Source of the DNA: Pedobacter frigidisoli
Lineage (GTDB): Bacteria; Bacteroidota; Bacteroidia; Sphingobacteriales; Sphingobacteriaceae
DNA length: 64,000 nt
Reading direction: 5' to 3'
Assembly: GCF_004331675.1 (NCBI RefSeq)
Contig: NZ_SJSN01000013.1
Span: 62,001-126,000 of the forward strand
Under the pieces are notes generated by a model. The model did no database searches, was not told where the DNA came from, and was given only the letters and a program-made list of their open reading frames with translations. Within the stretch, counting starts at the first letter, position 1; every line of letters starts with the position of its first letter. Positions 8,121 through 17,476 of this stretch are shown here, one piece after another. Made by a program: the position numbers and the translations under genes.

Positions 8121-10448
8121 ATGATATTTAAAAAACTTAAAATTAATTTCCTGCTTGCAATGCTATTGATGCAGCTTTTTGCAAATGCTCAACAAGTTAG
8201 GGTAATTAATAATTTTGATAAGGATTGGTCATTCATTCAGGAAGATATTACTGGTGCAGAAAAGGCAGAACTCGATGTGTCGAAATGGAGAAAGCTAAAT
8301 GTTCCACACGATTGGAGTATAGAGGGCGCTTACGATAAGGCAAATCTTAACGCTCGTGGTGGTGGCTATTTGCCATCAGGCATCGGTTGGTATCGCAAAA
8401 ATTTCAGTCTTGATGAAAGTTTTTCTGGCAAGAAAATCACCATAGAATTTGATGGCGTAATGGCCAATAGCGATGTTTGGATCAATGGTTTTCATTTAGG
8501 GAAACGTCCTTATGGTTACATTAGTTTCAATTACGATTTAAGCAAACACCTCAACTTCGGAAAAGGAAAAACAAATGTAATTGCGGTAAAAGCCGATAAC
8601 ACGGTTCAGCCAGCATCTCGCTATTATACAGGTGCTGGTATCTACAGGCACGTTCGCTTGGTTGCTACAGATTTGGTCCACATTGGCGATTGGGGTGTTT
8701 ACATTACAACACCCGATGCTAATGCTCAAAAAGCAGTAGTAAAAGTACAAACCGAAATTTCGAATGAATCGAATAAAACCGCTCAAATTACTGTCGAAAC
8801 CGCTGTTTTAGATGCAAATGGCAAAGTGATTAAAACCACTCAATCCAAACAGAGTGTTGCGGCAAATCAATCTGTAAAGGTTGATCAGAATATTGAAGTG
8901 GCCAATCCAAAACTTTGGAATGTAGAAACGCCGATTTTATATAATACGCTTACCAAAGTTATCATTGGCAACAAGGTAATCGATGATCAGGTGAATAGTT
9001 TTGGTATAAGAAGTTTCAAATTCGATGCAGCAACTGGTTTCTGGCTAAATGGTAAAAATTTTAAGTTAAAAGGCGCTTGTCTTCATCATGATGGTGGTTC
9101 TGTAGGTGCTGCTGTACCTTTAAGCGTTTGGGAATTCCGCTTGAAAATGCTTAAGCAAGCTGGAGTAAATGCCATTCGAACTGCTCATAATCCTGTAGCG
9201 CCAGAGTTTTTAGATCTTTGCGATCAGATGGGGTTTTTAGTAATGGATGAAACTTTTGACACCTGGACCTCAGCCAAAAATAACGGCGAAAAAGGTTACA
9301 ATCGCTTTTGGAAAGAGTGGTGGGAGCGTGATACCCGTGACATGGTTTTGAGAGATCGCAATCATCCATCCATCGTAATTTACAGCGTTGGTAATGAAAT
9401 TCATGATAATTTGGATAGTCCTGAGGGATTTAAAAAATATACGGATCAGCAAGATTTAGTTCATCAGCTAGATCCAAGTCGCCCAGTAACGATGGCGCTT
9501 TTCCGTCCGGCCAATTCAAAAGTGTATACCAATGGCTTTGCCGAAACAATGGACGTTGTCGGTCAGAATTACCGAGAAAATGAGTTGGTTGCACTGCATA
9601 ATCAAAAACCTACTTTAAAGGTAATCGGTACAGAAAATACGCATGTAATCCAACAATATTTAGCACTTCGCGATAACCCGTTTATGGCGGGTCAGTTTTT
9701 ATGGACAGGTTTTGATTATTTGGGAGAAGAAGATTGGCCAAAAATTACCAACGGACAAGGTTTATTTGATCGCATCGGAAATTGGAAACAGCAAAGCTTG
9801 CAACGCCAAAGTTGGTGGTCAGATCAGCCTACCGTTCACATCGTTAGGAAAGAAGATAACGCCGGTGCTGGAGAATGGATTAATAATTGGACGCCAACCG
9901 ACTTCGACACTTATGATGATGCAAAGGTTGCGGTTTATAGCAATTGCGATGAAGTGGAGCTATATCTAAACGGAAAATCATTAGGTAGTAAACCAAAACC
10001 TGCAGATGATTCTCCACGTTTGTGGGATGTTACTTTCGACAAAGGTTCGATAAAAGCAGTGGGCAAAAATAAAGGTAAAGAGGTTTCATCAGAAGAATTA
10101 AAAACTGCCAGACCGCCAGCAAAAATTGTGCTTTCTGTTGATAAAAGCAAAATTGGAAACAGTTGGGATGATGTGGCTTTTGTTACTGCAAAAATTTACG
10201 ATGAAAAAGGAAATATTTGCCCAAATGCAGATAACCTGATTAAATTTACCATTTCTGGAGCCGGTATAATCGATGCCGTTGATAATGGAAATATCGCTAG
10301 CCATGAGATGTATAAAGCACAGCAAAGGCATGCGTACCACGGTGTGGTAATGGCAAACGTTAAAGGCAATGCAATAGGGAATATCGAAATTAAAGCAACA
10401 GCAGATGGATTGGAAAACGCATCGATAAAAATTGAAGTGATTAAATAG
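8121..10448 (+). CDS. GH2 beta-galactosidase-like hydrolase with C-terminal DUF4982-type domains
   Basis: A 775-aa exported GH2 enzyme (signal MIFKKLKINFLLAMLLMQLFA followed by NAQ). The N-terminal jelly roll (NVPHDWSIEGAYD, GIGWYRKNF), the immunoglobulin-like domain and the TIM barrel are in the usual order. The acid/base Glu is E426 in YSVGNEIHDN and the nucleophile is E505 in VIGTENTHV. The C-terminal part (about 610-775) fits the DUF4982 plus GH2 C5 beta-sandwiches common in Bacteroidetes beta-galactosidases. Within a pectin locus, removal of terminal beta-galactose from galactan side chains is the likely role, though GH2 also contains glucuronidases. It is the last gene of the 3837-10448 operon; the next gene is about 300 bp away across a tandem repeat. 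Confidence 0.88.
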   Translation: MIFKKLKINFLLAMLLMQLFANAQQVRVINNFDKDWSFIQEDITGAEKAELDVSKWRKLNVPHDWSIEGAYDKANLNARGGGYLPSGIGWYRKNFSLDESFSGKKITIEFDGVMANSDVWINGFHLGKRPYGYISFNYDLSKHLNFGKGKTNVIAVKADNTVQPASRYYTGAGIYRHVRLVATDLVHIGDWGVYITTPDANAQKAVVKVQTEISNESNKTAQITVETAVLDANGKVIKTTQSKQSVAANQSVKVDQNIEVANPKLWNVETPILYNTLTKVIIGNKVIDDQVNSFGIRSFKFDAATGFWLNGKNFKLKGACLHHDGGSVGAAVPLSVWEFRLKMLKQAGVNAIRTAHNPVAPEFLDLCDQMGFLVMDETFDTWTSAKNNGEKGYNRFWKEWWERDTRDMVLRDRNHPSIVIYSVGNEIHDNLDSPEGFKKYTDQQDLVHQLDPSRPVTMALFRPANSKVYTNGFAETMDVVGQNYRENELVALHNQKPTLKVIGTENTHVIQQYLALRDNPFMAGQFLWTGFDYLGEEDWPKITNGQGLFDRIGNWKQQSLQRQSWWSDQPTVHIVRKEDNAGAGEWINNWTPTDFDTYDDAKVAVYSNCDEVELYLNGKSLGSKPKPADDSPRLWDVTFDKGSIKAVGKNKGKEVSSEELKTARPPAKIVLSVDKSKIGNSWDDVAFVTAKIYDEKGNICPNADNLIKFTISGAGIIDAVDNGNIASHEMYKAQQRHAYHGVVMANVKGNAIGNIEIKATADGLENASIKIEVIK

Positions 10449-10490
10449 GTAAATTGATCATTAAGACCCTGTCTGGGATCATATTGACGT

Positions 10491-10637
10491 TGCGGAAAGT
10501 AAATAAGGCTATGGCAAAAGTAAATAAGGCCTTGCGGAAATTAAATTAGACACTGCGGAAAGTAATTAAGGCTATGGCAATAGTAAATAAGGCCTTGCGG
10601 AAAGTAAATAAGACACTGCGGAAATTAAATATAACAT
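10491..10637. repeat. Seven-copy 21-bp tandem repeat
   Basis: Units begin at 10491, 10512, 10533, 10554, 10575, 10596 and 10617. The consensus is TGCGGAAAGTAAATAAGGCT followed by A. Units alternate between TGCGG and TGGCA starts, and units 3 and 6 end in GACAC, so a 63-bp higher-order period is also visible. No frame stays open across the whole array. It fills most of the gap between the GH2 gene and the first acetylesterase. Confidence 0.9.
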
Positions 10638-10670
10638 CAGTAAAGAACCTTGTTAAACACCTGAATCAGT

Positions 10671-10740
10671 GTAATCTAAATCATCTGTGTAATCAACCCC
10701 GAAGGGTAATCTAAATCATCTGTGTAATCAACCCCGAAGG
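10671..10740. repeat. 35-bp tandem duplication just before a start codon
   Basis: Two identical 35-bp units (10671-10705 and 10706-10740) begin GTAATCTAAATCATCTG and end CAACCCCGAAGG. The second ends 5 nt before the ATG at 10746. A diverged relative (CTGTGTAATC through CCCCGAAGGG) lies at about 11528-11568, after the same gene. Confidence 0.88.
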
Positions 10741-10745
10741 GTACT

Positions 10746-11510
10746 ATGAAAACAAAAATCAAACTTCTAGCTGCAGCAGCGATAATCATCACTGCCTCAG
10801 CATTCATCAAACCTACTAAACCTGCGCTCCATACCATTGGCGATTCAACTGTTCGAAATTCGAACAAAGAAACCTGGGGCTGGGGAACACCTATTGCATC
10901 GCTATTCGATACCACAAAAATCCATGTTGAAAATAATGCGATGGCGGGTAGAAGTACAAGAACATATTTATCTGAGGGAAGATGGGATAAAGTTTTAGAG
11001 ACATTAAAGCCCGGCGATTTTGTAACCATGCAATTTGGTCATAATGATGGGAGCATTCCAGATACTACGAAAGCAGGTAGGAGAGGTGTTTTAAAAGGAA
11101 CAGGAGAAGAAACAAAAGTACTTACCTGGCCAGATGGAAAAGTAGAAACCGTACATACCTATGGCTGGTACATCCGTAAATTTGTTCGAGAAACTAAGGC
11201 AAAAGGTGCCACGCCTATTGTGGTTTCGATGATTCCTAGAAACGAATTTAAGGATGGTAAAGTTCTTCGTGCCGATAAGGATTTTGGGAAATGGGCAGCA
11301 GAAGTAGCGCAACAAGAAAAAGCTTATTTCGTTGATTTAAATAAAATAACTGGCGATAAATACGATGCAATGGGACCAGAAAAAGTAAAGGCATTTTTTC
11401 CCGGCGATCATACGCATACCAACTTAGCCGGTGCAAAATTAAATGCAGAATCTGTGGTAGATGGAATTAAAGGATTAAAAGATTGTAAGCTGAAAAATTA
11501 TCTGTTATAA
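10746..11510 (+). CDS. CE12 rhamnogalacturonan acetylesterase, exported copy
   Basis: A 254-aa SGNH-type esterase that removes O-acetyl groups from the galacturonic acid residues of rhamnogalacturonan. The nucleophile is S34 in IGDSTVR. The oxyanion-hole residues are in MAGRSTRTY and QFGHNDGS, and the Asp-His pair is D221/H224 in GDHTHTNLAGAK. The N-terminus (MKTKIKLLAAAAIIITASAF) is a Sec signal with no lipobox Cys, unlike the neighbouring paralogue. The start is the ATG at 10746, immediately after the 35-bp duplication. It may be transcribed separately because tandem repeats lie on one side and a 193-bp gap on the other; no CAGGAT repeat is found upstream. Deacetylation would open the backbone to PL11 and GH28. 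Confidence 0.9.
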   Translation: MKTKIKLLAAAAIIITASAFIKPTKPALHTIGDSTVRNSNKETWGWGTPIASLFDTTKIHVENNAMAGRSTRTYLSEGRWDKVLETLKPGDFVTMQFGHNDGSIPDTTKAGRRGVLKGTGEETKVLTWPDGKVETVHTYGWYIRKFVRETKAKGATPIVVSMIPRNEFKDGKVLRADKDFGKWAAEVAQQEKAYFVDLNKITGDKYDAMGPEKVKAFFPGDHTHTNLAGAKLNAESVVDGIKGLKDCKLKNYLL

Positions 11511-11612
11511 GAAATCACAACCAAAAATCTGTGTAATCCCTCCATCTGTATAATCATCCCCGAAGGGTAAAAACGATCTGCTTAAAGGATCACTCTTCCT
11601 TTTTAAAACTAT

Positions 11613-11648
11613 GAGGGGTTTCCCCCTTTGGAGGGCGCAGGGGGAGGA
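11613..11648. repeat. GC-rich dispersed intergenic motif
   Basis: A short G/C-rich block, GGGGTTTCCCCCTTTGGAGG, continues into a run of G. It is unlike the AT-rich surroundings. From recall, similar CCCTTTGGAGGG blocks recur between genes in Sphingobacteriaceae genomes. It lies in the 193-bp gap between the two acetylesterase genes. Function unknown. Confidence 0.45.
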
Positions 11649-11703
11649 TTTAAACTAATATTCAGCTTAAAAACATCGTTATCAATTAAAATCGATAAAT
11701 CCA

Positions 11704-12498
11704 ATGAAATCAAATAAAACATACCTAAGCCTAATCTTACTGGGCACATTCATCGTCTTTTCTTCGTGCATCATCTTAAAACAAAAGGAAAAACCAACAT
11801 TATTTCTCATCGGCGATTCTACAGTAAAAAACGGCAAGGGTAAAGGCGACGGTTCTTTATGGGGATGGGGCAGTTTCATCGCAAATTTCTTCGACACTGA
11901 AAAAATCAATGTAGAAAATGATGCCTTAGGTGGAACCAGCAGCCGGACATTTCAAACCAATGGTTTATGGGATGCTGTTTTGGCAAAAGTAAAGAAAGGT
12001 GATTTTGTAATGATGCAATTTGGGCATAACGATAGTAGTCCGTTGGATGATACGGCACGTGCCCGTGGAACGATAAAAGGTATTGGCCTGGAAAGCAAGG
12101 ATACCTATAATCCAATAAAGAAAAAGCAAGAAGTAGTTTACACTTACGGTTGGTATATGCGTAAGTTTATCAACGATATCAAGGCAAAGGGTGCAACACC
12201 AATTGTTTGTTCGTCTATTCCGCGTAACCCAGTTAAAGATGATAAGGTCGTCTTGGTCAATGATAGTTATGCAAGTTGGGCACAAGAAGTTGCGAAGGCA
12301 GAAAATATCGATTTTATTCCTTTAAACCAATTAATCAAAGATAAATACGCAACCTTATCGGCTGAGCAAGTAAAAACATATTTCACTGAAAAAGACCATA
12401 CCCATACCAATGAGGCTGGCGCAAAAGTAAATGCAGCATTAGTTGTAGATGGATTAAAATCGTTAAAATCAAGCAAGCTGAAAGGTTATTTGAAATAG
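11704..12498 (+). CDS. CE12 rhamnogalacturonan acetylesterase, lipoprotein copy
   Basis: A 264-aa paralogue of the preceding gene with the same SGNH catalytic set: S39 in IGDSTVKNG, GGTSSRTF and QFGHNDSSP for the oxyanion hole, and D231/H234 in KDHTHTNEAGAK. The N-terminus ends in a lipobox (IVFSSC), so it should be a lipid-anchored outer-membrane or periplasmic protein, while the first copy is probably soluble. Compared with the first copy it has a longer loop (KNGKGKGDGSLWGWG) near the active site. Keeping two copies suggests different acetyl positions or cell compartments; this is inference. It is followed by an 811-bp stretch without genes. Confidence 0.9.
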   Translation: MKSNKTYLSLILLGTFIVFSSCIILKQKEKPTLFLIGDSTVKNGKGKGDGSLWGWGSFIANFFDTEKINVENDALGGTSSRTFQTNGLWDAVLAKVKKGDFVMMQFGHNDSSPLDDTARARGTIKGIGLESKDTYNPIKKKQEVVYTYGWYMRKFINDIKAKGATPIVCSSIPRNPVKDDKVVLVNDSYASWAQEVAKAENIDFIPLNQLIKDKYATLSAEQVKTYFTEKDHTHTNEAGAKVNAALVVDGLKSLKSSKLKGYLK

Positions 12499-12510
12499 AG
12501 GGATTTAGAG

Positions 12511-12731
12511 AAAAGAAATTTTGATCTGCAATCTTCGCGGTAATCTGCTGGAAACATTAAGGATTTGGAAAGCAGTAGCAGTAGTGCTTAGGTTGGTTTC
12601 GGCCCCGCTGTTCCATCGGGTTTAGCTTGCAAGGTATCTCGCTTTTTTGAACGTTTTAAAGAGTAAGAAAAGAAATCTTGATCTGCGACCTTTGCGTTAA
12701 TCTGCGGGAGGAAATAAGGATTTGGAAAGCA
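12511..12731. repeat. Two imperfect 64-bp direct repeats
   Basis: The segment at 12511-12574 (starts AAAAGAAATT, ends GGATTTGGAAAGCA) is repeated with changes at 12668-12731. Both contain GATCTGC and a TAATCTGC core. No open frame or hairpin gene is seen. Together with the palindromic element downstream it occupies the 12499-13309 gap. Confidence 0.7.
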
Positions 12732-12775
12732 AGTTCTAGGCGTATGCAACTGCGAAGAAACACATAAAAGAGCAG

Positions 12776-12999
12776 TCGTCCTCCTGAACTTAATTCAGGA
12801 TCTTAATAGCATGGACGCTAAGCATGAAAGATGCTGAACCGAGTTCAGCATGACGTGGTGGTTAGGCATAAAGAATAGAAAATCGACAAAGAACGGCCGT
12901 CATTCCCAATTTAATTGGGAATCTTAATGCGGTTGGTTTTGCAAATTCATTACGATTCCCGTATACGCGAGAATGACGATAGGCTAGGCAGAGCGGTTA
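12776..12999. repeat. Composite palindromic dispersed repeat, copy X
   Basis: Three inverted-repeat modules lie in tandem: CCTGAACTTAATTCAGG, GCTGAACCGAGTTCAGC, and ATTCCCAATTTAATTGGGAAT, followed by a GATTCCCGTATACGCGAGAA arm. The whole block is matched in inverted orientation by 41971-42200. A fragment starting GGTCGTCATCCTGAACTTGA lies further on at about 13030. No coding capacity is visible, so it resembles a non-autonomous palindromic element. Confidence 0.8.
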
Positions 13000-13213
13000 A
13001 GCTAATTGTTAAAAAAACCAAACATGAACGGTCGTCATCCTGAACTTGATTTACAAGTGGGTAGTTATTGTAAGCGGCGTTGTAGCTACTTCGTGGTCAG
13101 GATCTTGATAGCACCAAAGCTTAGCAGGAGAGATAATATACCAGCAGTCGCAAACATTTTACAATTTGTTTAAGCGTCGTTTAAACGGTTTTAAGCACTA
13201 GAACGAATTTAAG

Positions 13214-13230
13214 CAGGACACTACAGGTTG
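13214..13230 (+). promoter_or_regulatory. Direct-repeat operator candidate, site 3
   Basis: CAGGAC at 13214-13219 and CAGGTT at 13224-13229, 10 bp apart, 79 nt before the ATG at 13310. This is the weakest copy (two substitutions across the twelve repeat bases) but keeps the spacing, the trailing G and the ACTACAGG centre of site 1. Confidence 0.5.
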
Positions 13231-13309
13231 CCTATATCTGTTTTAAACCTTATAATAGTGGCTTTAACCAGATATTACGAATGCTTAGCATTCATTGCTT
13301 TCAAAAAAT

Positions 13310-16216
13310 ATGCACACAAAAGCATCATTATTTACCAAATGCATAGTTACGGCTATATGCTTGGTTATTATATTTTCAATAAATCTACAGGCCCAAAACA
13401 TTTCCTTAAAAGGGAAGTGGAGGTTTAAAATAGATGCCAAGGATGAAGGAATCAAAGGCAAATGGTATTCTACTGTTCTCCCTGAAACCATCAATCTGCC
13501 TGGCTCCATGGCTGAAAACATCAAGGGCGACGACATTACCCTAAAAACAAAATGGACCGGTAGTATCTACGATAGCTCCTATTTTTATCATCCCAGGTTA
13601 GAGAAATACCGTAAGCCTGGAAACCTGAAAATTCCTTTTTGGTTAACACCTGCCAAACATTACACTGGTGCTGCTTGGTATCAAAAGGATGTGGAAATTC
13701 CTGCAAAATGGAAAGGTCAACGTGTAGTTTTATCTTTAGAGTATCCACATTCTGAAACCCGAGTATGGATTGATGATATAGAGATTGGCACCCAATTTAC
13801 TTTTGTTGTTGCCCAAACTTTTGAGCTCCCAGCAAATTTAAAAGCAGGAAAACATACCATCACTTTATTAATCGATAATCGAATCAAGGCCATTAACGTT
13901 GGTCAGGATTCGCATAGTTTAACCGATCATACTCAGGGCAATTGGAACGGCGTAGTTGGAAAAATGTTTTTGCAAGCCGGTTCTCCAGTTTATTTTGAGG
14001 ATATTCAAATCTTTCCAGATTTAAAGAAAAAATCAGCAAAAGTGAAAATTCAGCTTAAGGCTGGCGCCAATGTTTCTTCAAATGGTACGATTACTTTATC
14101 CGCTAAGAGTTTCAATACAAAAGATATACTCAGCGTAAAGCCTATAAGTGCGCCTTATCAAATTAAAAATGGCGTAGGTTCATTGGAAATTGATTTGCCA
14201 ATGGGGAATAAAATAGCCACATGGGATGAATTTGATCCCGCTTTATATCGTTTAACGGCATCACTATCGGCTAAAGATGGCAAGAAAGATGAAAAGCAAG
14301 TCCAGTTTGGAATGCGGGAATTTAAGGCCGTTGGTAGGAGTTTTGAAATTAACGGTCGCCCGGTTTTCTTACGTGGAACCGTTAACAATTGCGAGTTTCC
14401 GCTAACAGGCTATCCCGCTATGGATGTTGCCGCCTGGGAAAGAATATTTAAAATTTCGAAAGCTCATGGCTTAAATCACATGCGTTTCCATTCGTGGTGC
14501 CCACCAGAGGCCGCCTTTATTGCGGCAGATTTAACTGGATTTTACTTGCAACCAGAAGGTCCAAGTTGGGCAAATCACGGTTCATCTATTGGCGATGGAA
14601 AACCAATCGACCAGTTTATCTACGATGAAACCAACCGCATGACTAAAAACTACGGCAATTATGCATCCTTTTGTATGATGGCTTATGGAAACGAACCTCG
14701 TGGTAGACAAGTAGAATATTTAACCAAATTCAATGATTATTGGAAAGCTAAAGATTCAAGAAGATTATATACTGGTGCGTCGGTAGGCGGTAGCTGGCCA
14801 GTTATTCCAAACAATGAATTTATGGTTCGTGCTGGTGCAAGAGGTTTAGATTGGAATAAAAAACCCGAGAGCATTTCTACTTATGCCAAGCAGATCGAAC
14901 AATTTACTGTTCCTTTTGTAGCACATGAAATGGGCCAATATTGCGTATTTCCGAATTTCGAGGAAATGAAAAAATATACCGGCGTTTATCGGGCGAAGAA
15001 CTTTGAGATGTTTCAGGAGGATTTGGCCGATCACGATATGGCCGATCAAGCAAAAGATTTTTTAATGGCATCTGGTAAGCTGCAAGCCCTTTGCTATAAA
15101 AATGAAATCGAAAAAGCATTAAGAACACCGAATTACAATGGTTATCAGTTACTTTCTTTAAACGATTATCCCGGACAAGGAACTGCATTGGTTGGTGTTT
15201 TAGATGCCTTTTGGGATGAAAAAGGTTACATCACGGCTAAAGAATTCAAAAGATTTTCTAACAGCACGGTTCCGTTACTTAAGGTTTCGAAATTCGTTTA
15301 TACCAATAATGAAAGTTTGGATGCCGCAGTAGAGGTCGCTCATTTTGGAAAAGCTCCATTAACAAATGCTAAACTTTCGTGGACCATAAAAGATGTTTCG
15401 GGTACCGTTTTGGAAAAGGGAACTTTTGATCAAAAAACTTTGCCTGTTACCAATTGCATCCAAATTGGCGATATTCATTTTGCCTTAAGTACCATAAAAA
15501 CAGCTACTCAATTCAACTTAGAAGTTAAGATAGATGGGACTGAATTCGCAAACGATTGGAATTTTTGGGTTTATCCGGCAGAATTGCCAAAGATTAAATC
15601 GATTTTCTATTACACCGATAAACTAGATGATCAAGCTAAGAAAATATTAGATGAGGGAGGAAATGTGTTTCTTAATGCAGCTGGCAAAGTAGTAAAAGGC
15701 AAGGAAGTGGTACAAACATTTTTGCCTGTATTTTGGAATACATCATGGTTTAAAATGCGTCCACCACACACTTTGGGTATTTTGTGCGACCCGAAAAATC
15801 CAGCTTTAGCTAATTTTCCAACAGAATACCACAGCGATATGCAATGGTGGGAAATCGTAAACAAAGCTCAGGTAATGAATCTGGAAGATTTTCCGTCAGG
15901 TTTTAGACCGATCATTCAGCCGATTGATACTTGGTTTTTAAATCGCAGGTTAGCATTGGTATTGGAGGCGAAAGTGGGTAAAGGAAAATTAATTGTCTCG
16001 AGTGCGAACCTTTCACCAGATCTAAAAAATTCACCTGCATCAGAACAACTTTATTTTAGTTTGCAGCAGTATATGATGTCTGAGAAGTTTAATCCAAAAT
16101 ACGAAGTGGCGTTTAACACCGTGAAAGATATCGTCGAAAGTCCATCGAAAATTCAATTCGATACCTTTACAAAAGATAGTCCTGATGAGTTAAAACCCAA
16201 ACCAAAATCGAATTGA
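13310..16216 (+). CDS. GH2-family exo-hydrolase, large secreted form
   Basis: About 968 aa. The ATG at 13310 is chosen over an in-frame TTG at 13295 because it begins the signal peptide (MHTKASLFTKCIVTAICLVI, ending LQAQ). A jelly-roll domain, an immunoglobulin-like domain and a TIM barrel (INGRPVFLRGTVNNCEFP) follow the GH2 plan. The acid/base is E462 in AYGNEPRG and the nucleophile is E540 in VAHEMGQY. The region after about residue 640 adds further beta-sandwich domains. It differs strongly from the other two GH2 proteins here, so its substrate is probably different; galactoside, arabinoside and glucuronide are all possible. It opens the operon GH2-GH105-GH115-GH31 and follows operator site 3. 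Confidence 0.82.
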   Translation: MHTKASLFTKCIVTAICLVIIFSINLQAQNISLKGKWRFKIDAKDEGIKGKWYSTVLPETINLPGSMAENIKGDDITLKTKWTGSIYDSSYFYHPRLEKYRKPGNLKIPFWLTPAKHYTGAAWYQKDVEIPAKWKGQRVVLSLEYPHSETRVWIDDIEIGTQFTFVVAQTFELPANLKAGKHTITLLIDNRIKAINVGQDSHSLTDHTQGNWNGVVGKMFLQAGSPVYFEDIQIFPDLKKKSAKVKIQLKAGANVSSNGTITLSAKSFNTKDILSVKPISAPYQIKNGVGSLEIDLPMGNKIATWDEFDPALYRLTASLSAKDGKKDEKQVQFGMREFKAVGRSFEINGRPVFLRGTVNNCEFPLTGYPAMDVAAWERIFKISKAHGLNHMRFHSWCPPEAAFIAADLTGFYLQPEGPSWANHGSSIGDGKPIDQFIYDETNRMTKNYGNYASFCMMAYGNEPRGRQVEYLTKFNDYWKAKDSRRLYTGASVGGSWPVIPNNEFMVRAGARGLDWNKKPESISTYAKQIEQFTVPFVAHEMGQYCVFPNFEEMKKYTGVYRAKNFEMFQEDLADHDMADQAKDFLMASGKLQALCYKNEIEKALRTPNYNGYQLLSLNDYPGQGTALVGVLDAFWDEKGYITAKEFKRFSNSTVPLLKVSKFVYTNNESLDAAVEVAHFGKAPLTNAKLSWTIKDVSGTVLEKGTFDQKTLPVTNCIQIGDIHFALSTIKTATQFNLEVKIDGTEFANDWNFWVYPAELPKIKSIFYYTDKLDDQAKKILDEGGNVFLNAAGKVVKGKEVVQTFLPVFWNTSWFKMRPPHTLGILCDPKNPALANFPTEYHSDMQWWEIVNKAQVMNLEDFPSGFRPIIQPIDTWFLNRRLALVLEAKVGKGKLIVSSANLSPDLKNSPASEQLYFSLQQYMMSEKFNPKYEVAFNTVKDIVESPSKIQFDTFTKDSPDELKPKPKSN

Positions 16217-16348
16217 CGCAAAGTTTTTCCCACAGATTAAAGGGGATTTTAAAAGGCAGATTTTCGCAGAGGCACATAAAATCGAATTAAAATAAGTTTT
16301 GATTACATCATAAAGTATATGATCAAAGCTCAAAATAAAAATACCACA

Positions 16349-17473
16349 ATGAAGAAATTTATATTCAGTTCCGCATTTTTATTGATTATAGCTGGGCAGC
16401 TTTTCGCTCAAAAATTACCAAATAAAAAGGCTGTTTTAAGGGTTTTAAAATCTACCAATACTTATTTTATGGATAAGTGGCCTGATCCAGGAAAATCCAT
16501 CATCACAAATAAAGAAAGACCGAGTAACTTATGGACGAGAGCCGTTTATTATGAGGGATTAATGGCTTTATATCAGATTAATCCTGATCGAAAATATTAT
16601 GATTATGCAGTTGAATGGGGCGAGAAACATAAATGGGGCTTAAGAGATGGTGTAAAAACCCGTGATGCCGATAACCAAGCCTGCGGACAAACTTATATCG
16701 ATTTATATAACATTGATAAAAAACCAGAACGCGTTAAGGATATCAAAACATCTATGGATTTAATGGTGAAATCAGGTAAAGTTGATGATTGGACATGGAT
16801 TGATGCCTTACAAATGGGCATGCCAGTTTTTGCCAAATTGGGAAAATTATACAATGATAATTCATACTATGATTATATGTACAAAATGTATTTGCATAGC
16901 AAAAATGTGCAAGGTGGTGGTTTATACAATGCTAAAGACGGACTTTGGTGGCGAGATAAAGATTTTGTTCCACCTTACAAAGAGCCAAATGGAGAAGATT
17001 GTTATTGGTCGCGTGGTAATGGTTGGGTGGTTGCCGCTTTTGTTCGTGTGTTGGAAACCATGCCAAAGGATGCCATTGGATATGATGAATACTTAAAAAC
17101 CTACCACGAAATGATTAAGGCGCTGGTTCCATTGCAACGTGCGGATGGTTTTTGGAATGTGAGTTTACACGATCCCAATCATTTCGGAGGTAAAGAAACC
17201 TCAGGAACAGCGCTATTTGTATATGGAATGGCTTGGGGCGTAAACCAGGGGATTTTAGATAAAGCAACATATTTACCAATTATTACAAAAGCCTGGAACG
17301 GTATGACTAAAGATGCGGTTCAAAAAAATGGTTTTTTGGGTTTCACTCAAGGAACAGGTAAAGAGCCAAAAGATGGTCAGCCGGTAACTTATACCAGCAA
17401 GCCTGATTTCGAGGATTATGGTTTAGGTTGTTTCTTGTTAGCAGGAGCCGAGGTTTATAAATTGAAGAAATAA
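16349..17473 (+). CDS. GH105 unsaturated rhamnogalacturonyl hydrolase (YteR/YesR-like)
   Basis: About 374 aa from the ATG at 16349, which begins a signal peptide (MKKFIFSSAFLLIIAGQLFAQ). An upstream in-frame ATG at 16319 would add ten residues. GH105 enzymes remove the unsaturated galacturonic acid left at the non-reducing end by rhamnogalacturonan lyases, so this acts directly after the PL11 product. The (alpha/alpha)6 barrel signatures are clear: LWTRAVYYEGLMALY, DNQACGQTYIDLY, and WTWIDALQMGMP with the candidate catalytic Asp at about 152, then DGLWWRDKDF and CYWSRGNGWVVAAF. The stop is 3 bp before the GH115 start, so the two are probably translationally coupled. Confidence 0.92.
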   Translation: MKKFIFSSAFLLIIAGQLFAQKLPNKKAVLRVLKSTNTYFMDKWPDPGKSIITNKERPSNLWTRAVYYEGLMALYQINPDRKYYDYAVEWGEKHKWGLRDGVKTRDADNQACGQTYIDLYNIDKKPERVKDIKTSMDLMVKSGKVDDWTWIDALQMGMPVFAKLGKLYNDNSYYDYMYKMYLHSKNVQGGGLYNAKDGLWWRDKDFVPPYKEPNGEDCYWSRGNGWVVAAFVRVLETMPKDAIGYDEYLKTYHEMIKALVPLQRADGFWNVSLHDPNHFGGKETSGTALFVYGMAWGVNQGILDKATYLPIITKAWNGMTKDAVQKNGFLGFTQGTGKEPKDGQPVTYTSKPDFEDYGLGCFLLAGAEVYKLKK

Positions 17474-17476
17474 GAA

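Noticed and set aside
10491..10637. Tandem repeat as CRISPR or as a repeat-protein gene
   Set aside because: Units are contiguous without spacers, and stops interrupt the frames.
12776..13060. Possible CRISPR array because of repeated palindromic units
   Set aside because: Modules differ in sequence and spacing, there are no regular spacers, and no cas gene is present.
13228..13428. Open frame overlapping the start of the large GH2 gene
   Set aside because: It lies in another frame over the signal-peptide region, has no recognisable features, and begins inside the operator site 3 area.
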